This document shows positions 11,866-20,128 of a stretch of DNA of 64,000 bases, in pieces (position 1 is the first letter of the stretch; each line of letters starts with the position of its first letter). A program made the position numbers and the translations under genes. The stretch is from positions 62,001 to 126,000 of the forward strand of contig CAIWAO010000067.1 in NCBI GenBank assembly GCA_903910745.1, given 5' to 3'. The notes beneath the pieces are model-generated. The model was not told the origin of the DNA and ran no database searches. It was given only the letters and a program-made list of their open reading frames with translations. The DNA is from an uncultured Burkholderiales bacterium. Its GTDB lineage: Bacteria > Pseudomonadota > Gammaproteobacteria > Burkholderiales > Burkholderiaceae_C.

Positions 11866-11896
11866 ATCAGGCTCTGCTAATTAATGGTTATAAATT

Positions 11897-12031
11897 ATGA
11901 AACGTACATATCAACCCTCGAAAACACGTCGAGCAAGAACTCACGGGTTTTTAGTCCGCATGAAAACTCGCGGCGGCCGTGCAGTTATAAACGCACGTCG
12001 TGCCAAAGGCCGTAAACGCTTAGCAGTCTAA
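11897..12031 (+). CDS. rpmH: Ribosomal protein bL34
   Basis: bL34 is a small, very basic large-subunit ribosomal protein. It is too short for the ORF track but reads cleanly: 44 codons beginning [20 protein letters not shown] and ending RKRLAV, nearly identical to the family consensus (KRTFQPS..RARTHGF..RM.T..GR.V...RR.KGR..L). It is divergent from dnaA, 66 bp upstream of rnpA, and heads the conserved rpmH-rnpA-yidD-yidC-mnmE cluster. A TTGCAA/GATAAT promoter lies just upstream. Confidence 0.98.
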   Translation: MKRTYQPSKTRRARTHGFLVRMKTRGGRAVINARRAKGRKRLAV

Positions 12032-12097
12032 AAGCGATAAATTAAAAGGGATATTTTTGTTTTTGCAAAGATACCCTTTAACAATCTTTTTAAATCA

Positions 12098-12472
12098 ATG
12101 ATAGATCATATTGTTGATAAAGAGATTTTTAGGGAAGTACTTGAAACGGGCATATTTGCAAGATCTGAGCATTTCGCGTTGCATAAATTAAAGTCCGGAG
12201 AAGGGGAAAACCAACGTAATTTAAAAGTAGGCGTAGTCGTTCCAAAAAGATGGGCAAAGCGAGCTGTAACTAGAAATGCAATTAAAAGACAAATTTATAT
12301 TGTTGCAGCCGAATTAGCATATAAACATCAGCTGGAAAAACATGTTGTGAGATTGAGCAGAGCATTTGACAAGAAAATTTTTTTAAGTCCAACATCAAAG
12401 GACTTTAAAAAAGCAATTAAAAAAGAAATATTATTTTTATATGGTTCCACTGGTGTAACCAATGCTTTCTAA
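12098..12472 (+). CDS. rnpA: Ribonuclease P protein component
   Basis: RnpA is the protein subunit of RNase P, helping the catalytic RNA remove 5' leaders from pre-tRNAs. The 124-residue basic protein has the RNR-like signature in a slightly diverged form: VGVVVPKRWAKRAVTRNAIKRQI, matching the family's KR...A..RN..KR pattern. The ATG at 12098 is the first start after an in-frame stop. The gene overlaps yidD by 11 bp. The N-terminus is less conserved than in enterics, but position and motif leave little doubt. The RNase P RNA gene was not seen in this window. Confidence 0.95.
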   Translation: MIDHIVDKEIFREVLETGIFARSEHFALHKLKSGEGENQRNLKVGVVVPKRWAKRAVTRNAIKRQIYIVAAELAYKHQLEKHVVRLSRAFDKKIFLSPTSKDFKKAIKKEILFLYGSTGVTNAF

Positions 12473-12695
12473 ATTGCTCATCTCACTCATAAAAGTTTAT
12501 AAGCTAGTACTTAGTCCAATGATCGGGTTAAACTGCAGATTTACACCGACGTGTTCAACATATGCAATAAAAGCAATACAAGTACACGGTGCGGTTGTAG
12601 GCTCATACTTGATGCTCAAAAGAATTTGTCGGTGCAATCCTTTGTTTAATGGCGGGGAGGATCCTGTGCCTAGTAAGCCATTAAAATTATTTTAA
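12462..12695 (+). CDS. yidD: Membrane protein insertion efficiency factor YidD
   Basis: YidD is a small membrane-associated protein that assists YidC-dependent insertion of inner-membrane proteins. The 77-residue sequence has the complete family pattern: an N-terminal amphipathic segment (LLISLIKVYKLVLSP), the conserved CRFTPTCSTYA motif, and the downstream KRICRCNPLFNGGEDPVP. It overlaps the end of rnpA by 11 bp and is followed by yidC after 21 bp, the standard order. Confidence 0.96.
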   Translation: MLSKLLISLIKVYKLVLSPMIGLNCRFTPTCSTYAIKAIQVHGAVVGSYLMLKRICRCNPLFNGGEDPVPSKPLKLF

Positions 12696-12716
12696 ATGCA
12701 AATAAGATAAAAATTT

Positions 12717-14393
12717 ATGAATGATATTCGTCGATCAGTGTTGTGGGTGATTTTTGGCTTTTGCATGGTAATGCTATGGGATAAATGGCAGGTGTATAAC
12801 GGCCATAAAGCATTATTTTTTCCATCTGGAGACAAAGTAGAGGCGCAAATGCCGGCGTCAAGTACACAGCCAGGAGTAACTGAAATCCCGCAGTCAACAA
12901 CTGCCCTGTCCTCTTCCCAGGTGATGGCAGGCTTAGATAACAAAACACAGCCGCCACCATCAAGAAAACGTGTAGATATTGAAACAAATGTTTTGAAATT
13001 AAGTTTTGACTCTGCTGGAGGAAACTTAGTAAGGGCTGAGCTCCTTGCACACAAGGACATTAATCATCCAGGCGATAACGTTGTATTGTTTAATGATTCA
13101 CCCGAGAGAGTTTACGAGGCGCAGTCGGGTTTGATATCTAAGGACGGTGTAACTGAATACCCAACACATAAAACAGTGATGCTCCAAACTGGGCAGACAA
13201 AATTTGTTGACGGCGAAGAAAAACTAACTTTGAAATTTGAATCGCCAGAAATCAGTGGAATTCAATTGATAAAAACGTATGAAATTAATAAAAATAAATA
13301 TGACATCATCGTAAATCAGTCTGTAGTGAACAAAAGTGATAAAGAAGTTTCTCCCCTTTTGTATGTGCAATTAATGAGAGATGGTAATAAGCCAGAGGGA
13401 GAATCATCTTTTTATTCAACATTTACCGGGCCAGCTATATATACTGAAGAAAAAAAGTATCAAAAAATTGAGTTTAAAGACATAGATAAAGATAAAACCA
13501 GTTTTGAGAAACAATCCAATGAGGGATATGTTGCGATGGTTCAACATTATTTTGTAAGCGCTTGGTTGTTGCCAAACAATATGTCGAGAAACTATTTTGC
13601 TAAAAAAATAGATACAAACTTATATTCAGTTGGAATGATTGGTCAGTTTCCAAAGGTAGCTCCGAAATCAAGTGAGTCCTTATCCACGCATTTATATGTA
13701 GGACCAGAAGAAGAAAAAACACTTGAAGCAATATATCCAGGATTGGAGTTGGTAAAGGATTATGGTTGGCTTACGATATTGGCAAAACCCCTTTATTGGC
13801 TAGTAGATAAACTATATGGATTTCTAGGAAATTGGGGATGGTCGATTGTTGCTTTGGTAGTGTTGCTTAAAGCAGCATTTTTCTGGCTAAATGCACAGGC
13901 TTACAAGAGCATGGCCAAAATGAAGGCAATCAACCCTAAGATCATGGAAATGAGGGAGCGGCTTAAAGACAATCCACAGCAAATCCAAACAGAAATGATG
14001 AGGATTTATAGAGAAGAAAAAGTTAATCCAATGGGTGGTTGTTTACCCATTGTGATTCAAATCCCCGTATTTATTGCTTTGTATTGGGTTTTGTTATCTA
14101 CAGTAGAAATGCGAAATGCTCCTTGGCTTGGATGGATTCACGATTTATCGGCGCCGGATCCTTACTTTATTTTGCCTTTTATTATGACCGGAACCTCCTT
14201 GTTGCAAACTTGGTTGAATCCAACACCACCAGACCCTGTTCAGGCCAAAATGATGTGGATCATGCCACTTGCTTTTAGCGTTATGTTCTTCTTCTTTCCA
14301 TCGGGTTTGGTTTTATACTGGTTGACTAACAATATTTTGTCCATTACGCAGCAGTGGATAATTAATAAAAAACTAGGTGTGTTAAACAAGTAA
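12717..14393 (+). CDS. yidC: Membrane protein insertase YidC
   Basis: YidC inserts and folds inner-membrane proteins, alone or with SecYEG. The 558-residue protein has an N-terminal transmembrane segment at about residues 5-22, a large periplasmic beta-sandwich domain (about 50-340), and the conserved C-terminal insertase core with five transmembrane helices. Core features seen are the cytoplasmic coiled hairpin (AYKSMAKMKAINPKIMEMRERLKDNPQQ), NPMGGCLPIVIQIPVFIALYW, and the ending LYWLTNNILSITQQW. This is the long gram-negative form. It is upstream of mnmE. Confidence 0.98.
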   Translation: MNDIRRSVLWVIFGFCMVMLWDKWQVYNGHKALFFPSGDKVEAQMPASSTQPGVTEIPQSTTALSSSQVMAGLDNKTQPPPSRKRVDIETNVLKLSFDSAGGNLVRAELLAHKDINHPGDNVVLFNDSPERVYEAQSGLISKDGVTEYPTHKTVMLQTGQTKFVDGEEKLTLKFESPEISGIQLIKTYEINKNKYDIIVNQSVVNKSDKEVSPLLYVQLMRDGNKPEGESSFYSTFTGPAIYTEEKKYQKIEFKDIDKDKTSFEKQSNEGYVAMVQHYFVSAWLLPNNMSRNYFAKKIDTNLYSVGMIGQFPKVAPKSSESLSTHLYVGPEEEKTLEAIYPGLELVKDYGWLTILAKPLYWLVDKLYGFLGNWGWSIVALVVLLKAAFFWLNAQAYKSMAKMKAINPKIMEMRERLKDNPQQIQTEMMRIYREEKVNPMGGCLPIVIQIPVFIALYWVLLSTVEMRNAPWLGWIHDLSAPDPYFILPFIMTGTSLLQTWLNPTPPDPVQAKMMWIMPLAFSVMFFFFPSGLVLYWLTNNILSITQQWIINKKLGVLNK

Positions 14394-14423
14394 AAATAAT
14401 AGGGTTTGGTAGAAATTCACTTT

Positions 14424-15851
14424 ATGATTGAAAAAAACCAGCCCATTATTGCAATTGCAACAGCCTCCGGCGTAGGTGCTGTTGGTATAGTTAGGATCAG
14501 TGGAAGTAAACTAAGTAAGTTTACAGAAATACTTTTTAACAAAAAACTAAAGCCACGGGTAGCAACTCTCTGTGAGATAAAGGATGCAAGTCATGCTGTT
14601 ATCGATCAGTTAGTTGCTATTTTTTTTGAGGCTCCGAATAGTTATACCGGTGAGGATGTCATAGAGCTGCAAGGTCATGGGGGGCCGGTTTTATTGAACA
14701 TGATCCAAGAGCGGTGTATTGAATTAGGTCGTCAAATTAATGCTGGTGGCGCACCTTTGTTGGACGGAATAAGGATGGCGCGAGCGGGGGAGTTTACGGA
14801 GAGAGCGTTCCTTAACTCTAAAATGGATCTAACCCAGGCGGAAGCTGTGATGGATTTAATTTCTGCCAGTACTAGACTTGCAGCGAAAAGTGCAGTTAGG
14901 TCTTTGCAAGGAGAGTTTTCTAAAGATATAAATTTCTTAAAAACCAGGCTTATACATTTAAGAGTATTAGTCGAGGCAAGTATTGATTTTCCAGAAGAAG
15001 AAATAGATTTTATTAAATCAGATCACGCCAATAGCCTTGTCAAAGAAATAGAACAAAATTTAATTAATATCTTAAAAAAAACGGAACAAGGAAAAGTCTT
15101 ACGTCAGGGAGTCAATGTTGTTATAGCCGGTCAACCTAACGCAGGAAAAAGCTCGCTTATGAATGCATTATCTGGTGACGAGATTGCAATTGTTACCAGC
15201 ATCGAGGGAACAACTAGAGATGTATTGAACGAGACTATTGCAATAGAAGGTGTGCCATTTCACTTATCAGATACCGCAGGACTTCGTGAAAACACAGAAG
15301 ATGAAGTAGAAAAAATTGGTATAGAAAGAGCGTGGAAGAGAATAGATGACGCAGACGTTTTATTACACGTACACGATTTAACTCGAAAAAATGATACGGC
15401 CTACTTAGAAAAAGATGAGTGGATAATCAATGCAATAAAGAAAAGAGGAGTTTCACAAAATAAAATAATTCATGTCTATAACAAGTTTGATCTGATTAAT
15501 AAAGAGGCATCAAAAGATGCAATGAAAAACGAACATGAAGGCATATTTATTTCCGCAAAAGAGGGTTCAGGTTTAAAAGAATTAACGTCTAAGTTATTAA
15601 ATCTTGCGGGCTGGAGACAAGAGTCTTTGGAAAACATATATTTAGCTAGACAAAGACACATAAGTGCTTTGAAGCAAATAGATGAGAACATTAAAAAAAT
15701 TATGTCATGCTTCATAAGTAAATCACCTGCTCTAGAGTTAATTGCTGAAGAGTTAAGGCTTGCACAAAATAGTTTGAGTGAAATAACGGGCGAGTTTTCA
15801 AGTGACGATTTGTTGGGCGAGATATTTTCCAACTTTTGTATTGGTAAGTAA
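14424..15851 (+). CDS. mnmE: tRNA uridine-5-carboxymethylaminomethyl GTPase MnmE (TrmE)
   Basis: MnmE is the GTPase partner of MnmG in wobble-uridine modification. The track's TTG start at 14406 adds six residues; the ATG at 14424 gives the family N-terminus IEKNQPIIAIATASGVGAVGI and is preferred (475 residues). The N-terminal tetrahydrofolate-binding domain shows NSYTGEDVIELQGHGG. The G domain shows GQPNAGKSSL, the GTTRD switch, DTAGLRE and NKFD. The protein ends FCIGK, with the C-terminal Cys of the CIGK motif. It closes the rpmH-yidC cluster. MnmG is about 9 kb away, so both halves of the complex are in this window. Confidence 0.98.
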   Translation: MIEKNQPIIAIATASGVGAVGIVRISGSKLSKFTEILFNKKLKPRVATLCEIKDASHAVIDQLVAIFFEAPNSYTGEDVIELQGHGGPVLLNMIQERCIELGRQINAGGAPLLDGIRMARAGEFTERAFLNSKMDLTQAEAVMDLISASTRLAAKSAVRSLQGEFSKDINFLKTRLIHLRVLVEASIDFPEEEIDFIKSDHANSLVKEIEQNLINILKKTEQGKVLRQGVNVVIAGQPNAGKSSLMNALSGDEIAIVTSIEGTTRDVLNETIAIEGVPFHLSDTAGLRENTEDEVEKIGIERAWKRIDDADVLLHVHDLTRKNDTAYLEKDEWIINAIKKRGVSQNKIIHVYNKFDLINKEASKDAMKNEHEGIFISAKEGSGLKELTSKLLNLAGWRQESLENIYLARQRHISALKQIDENIKKIMSCFISKSPALELIAEELRLAQNSLSEITGEFSSDDLLGEIFSNFCIGK

Positions 15852-15892
15852 AACTATTTTTTTGGTGTTGTAAACTAAGATCAAATAAGAAT

Positions 15893-16876
15893 ATGAAATT
15901 AACTATGGCCAGAGAACAAATATTAAGATTAGGGATTGAGACTCTTGAGATTGAAGCTACAGCTGTAATGGCATTACAAAAAAAATTGGGTGAGAGTTTT
16001 GTAAATGCTGTTGAGATAATCTTAAATATTAAGGGTCGCGTTGTTGTAATGGGGATGGGCAAAAGTGGTCACATAGGCTCTAAGATCGCGGCTACTTTAG
16101 CATCAACCGGGACACCTGCAATGTTCGTACATCCAGCGGAAGCAAGTCATGGAGATATGGGGATGATTACGGCTCAAGATGTCGTGCTTGCTTTATCTAA
16201 CAGCGGCGAAACAGAAGAAATTACTAAACTAATTCCACTTGTTAAAAGGCTCGGTGTTGCGTTAATAGCTATCACAGGTAATTTAAATTCAACCCTAGGC
16301 AAAGAATCAAATTATTCAATTGATTGCAGCGTTGAAAAAGAGGCTTGTCCGTTAAATTTAGCCCCAACTGCAAGCACAACTGCCCAATTGGTTATAGGGG
16401 ATGCATTGGCAGTCGCCCTATTAGATGCGCGAGGTTTTAAATCCGAAGACTTTGCTCAGTCTCATCCCGCTGGAGCGTTGGGGCGACGACTTTTGACTCA
16501 TGTTAGTGACATTATGAGAAAAAATGAAATGGTTCCTAAAGTATCTATGACAGCAACTATGAATGAGCTGTTAAGAGAGATGAGTAGCAAAGGTCTTGGC
16601 GCGACTGCCGTTGTAGATGAAGACGGGCATCCATGTGGTATCTTTACTGACGGAGATCTACGACGCTTAATAGAAAAAGGAATCTCACTAAAAGAACTAT
16701 TTGCAAAAGATGTCATTAAAAAAGAGCCGCAAACCATTTCTCAAAATGCATTGGCAGTTGATGTCGTAGGAATGATGGAACAACTGAGAATAAACACTTT
16801 ACTTGTTGTGGACTCAAATAATCTGTTAATTGGCGCATTAAATACGAACGATTTGATGCGTGCTAAAGTAATATAG
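15893..16876 (+). CDS. kdsD: Arabinose-5-phosphate isomerase (KdsD/KpsF family)
   Basis: This enzyme converts ribulose 5-phosphate to arabinose 5-phosphate, the first committed step to Kdo for lipopolysaccharide. The 327-residue protein has an N-terminal SIS domain (GMGKSGHIGSKIAATLASTG, then HPAEASHGDMGM) and two C-terminal CBS domains from about residue 205. Its product line continues directly into kdsC 10 bp downstream and lptC beyond, a common lipopolysaccharide operon. An alternative start at an ATG four codons downstream (MAREQILRLG) is possible. Confidence 0.95.
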   Translation: MKLTMAREQILRLGIETLEIEATAVMALQKKLGESFVNAVEIILNIKGRVVVMGMGKSGHIGSKIAATLASTGTPAMFVHPAEASHGDMGMITAQDVVLALSNSGETEEITKLIPLVKRLGVALIAITGNLNSTLGKESNYSIDCSVEKEACPLNLAPTASTTAQLVIGDALAVALLDARGFKSEDFAQSHPAGALGRRLLTHVSDIMRKNEMVPKVSMTATMNELLREMSSKGLGATAVVDEDGHPCGIFTDGDLRRLIEKGISLKELFAKDVIKKEPQTISQNALAVDVVGMMEQLRINTLLVVDSNNLLIGALNTNDLMRAKVI

Positions 16877-16886
16877 AAATATTGAT

Positions 16887-17423
16887 ATGTACAGTCCAGA
16901 AAACCTTTTGAAAGCCCTAGATATTCGATTGATGTTTTTGGATATTGACGGAGTTTTTACTGATGGCCGATTGATTTTTTCAGAAACCCATGAATCTTTG
17001 AAACAGTTTAATGTTCTGGATGGTCAGGGGATTAAATGGCTACAAATGATTGGTATAACACCAGTTGTCATCTCTGGACGTAGCGGCTTACATGTTGAAA
17101 AAAGACTCAAAGACTTAGGTGTTGAGCATATCCATATGGGTGTTGATAAAAAAATTGTAATTGCTGAAAATGTATTGAAACACTTTAATATAAATTGGCA
17201 TCAAGTCGCTAGTATGGGAGATGATTGGCCCGATTTGCAAATCATTATAAAAAGCGGTTTCTCTTGTGCGCCTATCAATGCGCATAAAGAAGTACTTACT
17301 CGAGTGAATTACATCAGTCCCAAAAGGGGGGGAGATGGTGCGGTGAGAGATGTTTGTGATTTACTGTTGACCGCAAAAGGGAAATACAATGAGTTTCTTG
17401 ATGCAGCCCTAGGTATCGAATAG
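16887..17423 (+). CDS. kdsC: 3-deoxy-D-manno-octulosonate 8-phosphate phosphatase KdsC
   Basis: KdsC removes phosphate from Kdo 8-phosphate to release Kdo. It is a HAD phosphatase of the capless C0 type: motif I is FLDIDGVFTDG, motif II is the VVISGRSG segment, and motif IV is MGDDWPDLQII, slightly different from the common GDDxxD arrangement. The 178-residue length is typical. It sits between kdsD and lptC in the same direction with short gaps. The synthase kdsA, which makes its substrate, is not in the window. Confidence 0.95.
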   Translation: MYSPENLLKALDIRLMFLDIDGVFTDGRLIFSETHESLKQFNVLDGQGIKWLQMIGITPVVISGRSGLHVEKRLKDLGVEHIHMGVDKKIVIAENVLKHFNINWHQVASMGDDWPDLQIIIKSGFSCAPINAHKEVLTRVNYISPKRGGDGAVRDVCDLLLTAKGKYNEFLDAALGIE

Positions 17424-17439
17424 TTTTTAATAAGTCTAA

Positions 17440-18063
17440 ATGAAAACAATTCAAACGGTAAAGAGATTTTGGGAGACGATAAGTGGTTATCTTCCAGTAC
17501 TTTTGATGTTGATATTTGCAATGTTTACATATTGGCTTTTACAGGTAACTCCAAAAGCAATCAAAAAAGAAGTTTCTTTACCTCGTGCCCACATAGAAGA
17601 TTATTTTATGAAGGGATTTGCCGTTACAACCTATGAACCGAACGGTGATATTAAGGCCCATATATTGGGTAGATATGCGAGACACTTTGCAGATACTGAC
17701 AACTTAGAGATCGAGGGCCCCCACCTTTATGGTCAGTCCAGGTCAAATACAAGGAGCTTACAAAAATCTGAGGCTGTTGCAAACGTAGCGATTAGCAACT
17801 CAGATGCAACTCAGATCGAGTTGAAGGGAAATGTAGAACTGGTAAAACAGGACTGGTCTACAACCAAGTCTGCACCTATTACACTTAGAATAAAAAGTGA
17901 GTACTTACAAATAAATTCAGACCTAGAGAGAGTCCATTCAAATTTGCCAGTAGAAATAACTAGAGGTTTACAAACCATATCAGCAGACTCTATGGAATAT
18001 GACAACTTAGAGCGGCATATGCATTTATCAGGAAATGTAAAAGTTGTATTTGGCAAAAAATGA
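17440..18063 (+). CDS. lptC: LPS export ABC transporter periplasmic protein LptC
   Basis: LptC is the inner-membrane-anchored periplasmic link of the Lpt bridge that moves lipopolysaccharide from LptBFG to LptA and LptD. The 207-residue protein has one N-terminal transmembrane segment (VLLMLIFAMFTYWLLQV, about residues 20-37) followed by a beta-jellyroll domain with the repeated hydrophobic pattern of the OstA/LptC family. Operon position behind kdsD and kdsC supports the call. Unusually, lptA and lptB do not follow; instead a bidirectional terminator and a convergent RNA-binding protein gene come next. Confidence 0.88.
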   Translation: MKTIQTVKRFWETISGYLPVLLMLIFAMFTYWLLQVTPKAIKKEVSLPRAHIEDYFMKGFAVTTYEPNGDIKAHILGRYARHFADTDNLEIEGPHLYGQSRSNTRSLQKSEAVANVAISNSDATQIELKGNVELVKQDWSTTKSAPITLRIKSEYLQINSDLERVHSNLPVEITRGLQTISADSMEYDNLERHMHLSGNVKVVFGKK

Positions 18064-18064
18064 A

Positions 18065-18105
18065 CAAAAAAAAGGATACTGTAAAAACAGCATCCTCTTT
18101 TGTTT
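18065..18105. terminator. Bidirectional terminator between lptC and the RRM protein gene
   Basis: The hairpin GGATACTGT-aaaaa-ACAGCATCC (one mismatch) is flanked by an A-run on the left and CTCTTTTGTTT on the right. Either strand therefore reads as stem plus U-tract, ending lptC from the left and the RNA-binding protein gene from the right. Confidence 0.8.
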
Positions 18106-18130
18106 AGTTTATTTATTAAACTAAATGATA

Positions 18131-18147
18131 TGCGGTAATTAACCGCA
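18131..18147. other. Perfect inverted repeat in the RRM gene 3' region
   Basis: TGCGGT-aatta-ACCGCA forms a 6-bp stem 11 bp beyond the RRM gene stop. It has no U-tract, so it is more likely a 3' UTR stabilising hairpin than a terminator. Confidence 0.4.
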
Positions 18148-18157
18148 CCTTATTCAA

Positions 18158-18556
18158 TTAACGGAAATCACCGCCGCCGCCATCACGACGACCACCGCCG
18201 TAACCGCCGCCGCCTTCACGTCGGCCACCGCCACCGCCGCCACCATAACCGCCGCCGCCGCCACCACCACCATAACCGCCGCCACCACCAGTGCGAGGTG
18301 GGCGAGCTTCCATTGGGCGAGCTTCGTTAACAACTAGGCTACGACCACCGAGTGACTGACCATTCATTCCAGCAATTGCTGCTTGAGCTTCGGCATCACT
18401 GCCCATTTCGACAAAGCCAAATCCTTTGGATCTGCCGGTATCTCTTTCCATCATTACTTTAGCGCTTGTAACGGCGCCGTATTGACCAAATGATTGCTCT
18501 AAATCGTTGTCGCGCACAGAATAAGGCAAATTGCCTACGTATAGTTTGTTGCCCAT
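18158..18556 (-). CDS. RNA-binding protein, RRM domain with glycine-rich tail
   Basis: This 132-residue protein has one RNA recognition motif followed by a glycine-rich tail, the layout of bacterial and cyanobacterial Rbp proteins linked to cold or stress responses. RNP2 is KLYVGNLPY near the N-terminus and RNP1 is SKGFGFVEM near residue 45. The tail from about residue 85 is nearly all Gly with Tyr and Arg in GGGGYGGG-type repeats. The track's longer start is rejected: the ATG at 18554-18556 is preceded by AAGGAG and gives the family N-terminus MGNKLYVGN. It is monocistronic and convergent with lptC. Confidence 0.94.
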   Translation of the reverse strand: MGNKLYVGNLPYSVRDNDLEQSFGQYGAVTSAKVMMERDTGRSKGFGFVEMGSDAEAQAAIAGMNGQSLGGRSLVVNEARPMEARPPRTGGGGGYGGGGGGGGYGGGGGGGRREGGGGYGGGRRDGGGGDFR

Positions 18557-18841
18557 GAAAGGGACTCCTTGAAACACAGTAAGAAAAGCGATGGAGTCCC
18601 GAATGCACCACAAAAAACGAAGCGAAGCGCGAAACTAACCGATCACCAGAAACCACGAATTAAATGTTACATTAATTGCGTGTTCTCACATTATGAGGCA
18701 CAAATGCCTTCATGTGTTAAGTACTTACTATCATTAATATCAAAAAAGCCCAAAAAGCATTAAAAATTCATGTTTTTTGATTAAAAGGCATCAATAATCT
18801 TAAAAATTTTGATTAGCTGAACATGTAAGAATCTATGATCA
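18557..18841. other. Divergent intergenic region, RRM gene side
   Basis: The 423-bp gap between the RRM gene and metX holds the RRM gene leader on this side, with a strong AAGGAG at its 3' end, and AT-rich sequence further right. I see no ORF with coding features and no recognisable RNA. The metX-side elements are listed separately. Confidence 0.4.
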
Positions 18842-18860
18842 ATGAACCAGAAATGTTCAT
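18842..18860. promoter_or_regulatory. Inverted repeat abutting the metX -35 element
   Basis: ATGAAC-cagaaat-GTTCAT is a perfect 6-bp inverted repeat with a 7-bp spacer whose right arm touches the metX -35 hexamer. The position suits an operator for an activator or repressor of methionine genes. The regulator is unknown; the TGAA...TTCA arms resemble MetR sites but the spacing is longer. Confidence 0.4.
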
Positions 18861-18889
18861 TTGACAGTTGAAATTGAGCTATTTAAGAT
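18861..18889 (+). promoter_or_regulatory. metX: Candidate sigma70 promoter for metX
   Basis: A perfect TTGACA -35 is followed by 17 bp and TAAGAT (4/6 match). Transcription would begin around 18896, giving a leader of about 85 nt before the metX ATG that contains the candidate pseudoknot RNA. Confidence 0.65.
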
Positions 18890-18912
18890 ACATTTTTGGT
18901 TGATATACTTGA

Positions 18913-18965
18913 CCTCCTCGCCTGATATTATGCTTACTACTAGCGGGACAAATCAAAGTAGGTGG
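18913..18965 (+). ncRNA. Candidate H-type pseudoknot leader RNA (possible SAM-responsive element) upstream of metX
   Basis: In the metX leader, CUCGC (18917-18921) can pair with GCGGG (18943-18947). Within the enclosed loop, CUUACU (18933-18938) can pair with the downstream AGUAGG (18957-18962), forming an H-type pseudoknot whose 3' strand lies just before the start region. A UGAU follows the first stem strand, as in SAM-II RNAs. The canonical SAM-II 3' element GCUAAA is absent, so this is not a standard match. A SAM-II- or SAM-V-like riboswitch is an inference from structure and gene context. Confidence 0.4.
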
Positions 18966-18979
18966 ACAAATCTAATCGT

Positions 18980-20128
18980 ATGACTTTTATTGCTACCCCG
19001 CAGATTATGAATTTCACAGAGCCATTAATATTGCGCTCGGGTGAAAAATTAGATAGTTATCACCTTGCATATGAAACATATGGGGCGTTGAACAGTTTAA
19101 AAAATAATGCGGTATTAATTTGTCACGCGCTAAATGCATCGCATCATGTTGCCGGCGTCTACGCAGACGCAGAGTCTGCATCTATTGGCTGGTGGGATAC
19201 CATGATAGGGCCGGGAAAGCCTGTTGATACAGACCAGTTTTTTGTAATTGGTATTAATAATTTAGGATCTTGTTTTGGGTCTACGGGACCAATGCATTTA
19301 AATCCGAAAACTCAAAAAGCTTGGGGTTCGCAGTTTCCAGTTGTAACGGTTGAGGACTGGGTTGAGGCGCAACAAAGGTTAGTTAGTGCACTTGGTATTG
19401 AGAAACTTTGTGCCGTGATGGGGGGGAGCTTGGGGGGGATGCAGGCGTTGAGCTGGACTCTTCAGTACCCCGATAAAGTAATGCACTCAATCGTTATTGC
19501 TAGTGCACCAAACTTAAATGCCGAGAACATAGCATTCAATGAGGTTGCTAGAAGGGCCATCGTCAACGATCCTGATTTTCATGGTGGAAACTTTTATGAG
19601 TACAACGTAATTCCACGCCGTGGGTTAAAAATTGCAAGAATGATCGGACACATTACATATTTAAGTGATGATGTAATGAATGCAAAATTTGGGCGTGAGC
19701 TAAAAAATGAAAAAATTAAGTATTCAACCCAGGATGTTGAGTTTCAAATAGAGAGCTATCTTAGATATCAAGGCGAAAAATTTAGTGAATATTTTGATGC
19801 GAATACGTATTTGTTAATCACAAGAGCGTTAGATTATTTTGATCCAGCTAAAGATTACAAAAACAACTTAAGCTTAGCTTTTAAAGAATTACAGGCTAGT
19901 TTTTTAGTTATAAGTTTTAAGACCGATTGGAGATTCTCCCCCTCAAGAAGTCGAGAAATTGTTAAAGCGTTGATAGATAATAAAAGAGCAGTCACTTATG
20001 CAGAAATTGACGCCCCTCACGGCCACGACGCATTCTTGTTGGAGGACTATCGATATCTATCTGTCGTTAGAGCATACTTTGAAGAAATTGAAAAGAAAAT
20101 AAACGCAAAGGAACAGAACAATGAATAA
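18980..20128 (+). CDS. metX: Homoserine O-acyltransferase MetX
   Basis: MetX acylates the hydroxyl of homoserine, the first dedicated step of methionine synthesis. It is an alpha/beta hydrolase: the nucleophile elbow is GGSLGGMQ, and the catalytic Asp and His are expected in [10 protein letters not shown] and HGHDAFLLE near the C-terminus. The track starts at GTG 18962; I prefer the ATG at 18980 (382 residues), whose N-terminus [18 protein letters not shown] fits the family. Many betaproteobacterial MetX enzymes use succinyl-CoA rather than acetyl-CoA, so the acyl donor is left open. It overlaps metW by 8 bp. A promoter, an inverted repeat and a pseudoknot-like leader precede it. Confidence 0.95.
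   Translation: MTFIATPQIMNFTEPLILRSGEKLDSYHLAYETYGALNSLKNNAVLICHALNASHHVAGVYADAESASIGWWDTMIGPGKPVDTDQFFVIGINNLGSCFGSTGPMHLNPKTQKAWGSQFPVVTVEDWVEAQQRLVSALGIEKLCAVMGGSLGGMQALSWTLQYPDKVMHSIVIASAPNLNAENIAFNEVARRAIVNDPDFHGGNFYEYNVIPRRGLKIARMIGHITYLSDDVMNAKFGRELKNEKIKYSTQDVEFQIESYLRYQGEKFSEYFDANTYLLITRALDYFDPAKDYKNNLSLAFKELQASFLVISFKTDWRFSPSRSREIVKALIDNKRAVTYAEIDAPHGHDAFLLEDYRYLSVVRAYFEEIEKKINAKEQNNE

Noticed and set aside
12692-13060. Minus-strand ORFs of 122 and 111 aa opposite the start of yidC
   Set aside because: They lie wholly opposite the well-supported yidC frame and have no family features; shadow ORFs.
18170-18300. Possible repeat element or CRISPR-like array in the CCGCC-rich tract
   Set aside because: The triplet repeats simply encode the glycine-rich tail of the RRM protein on the minus strand.
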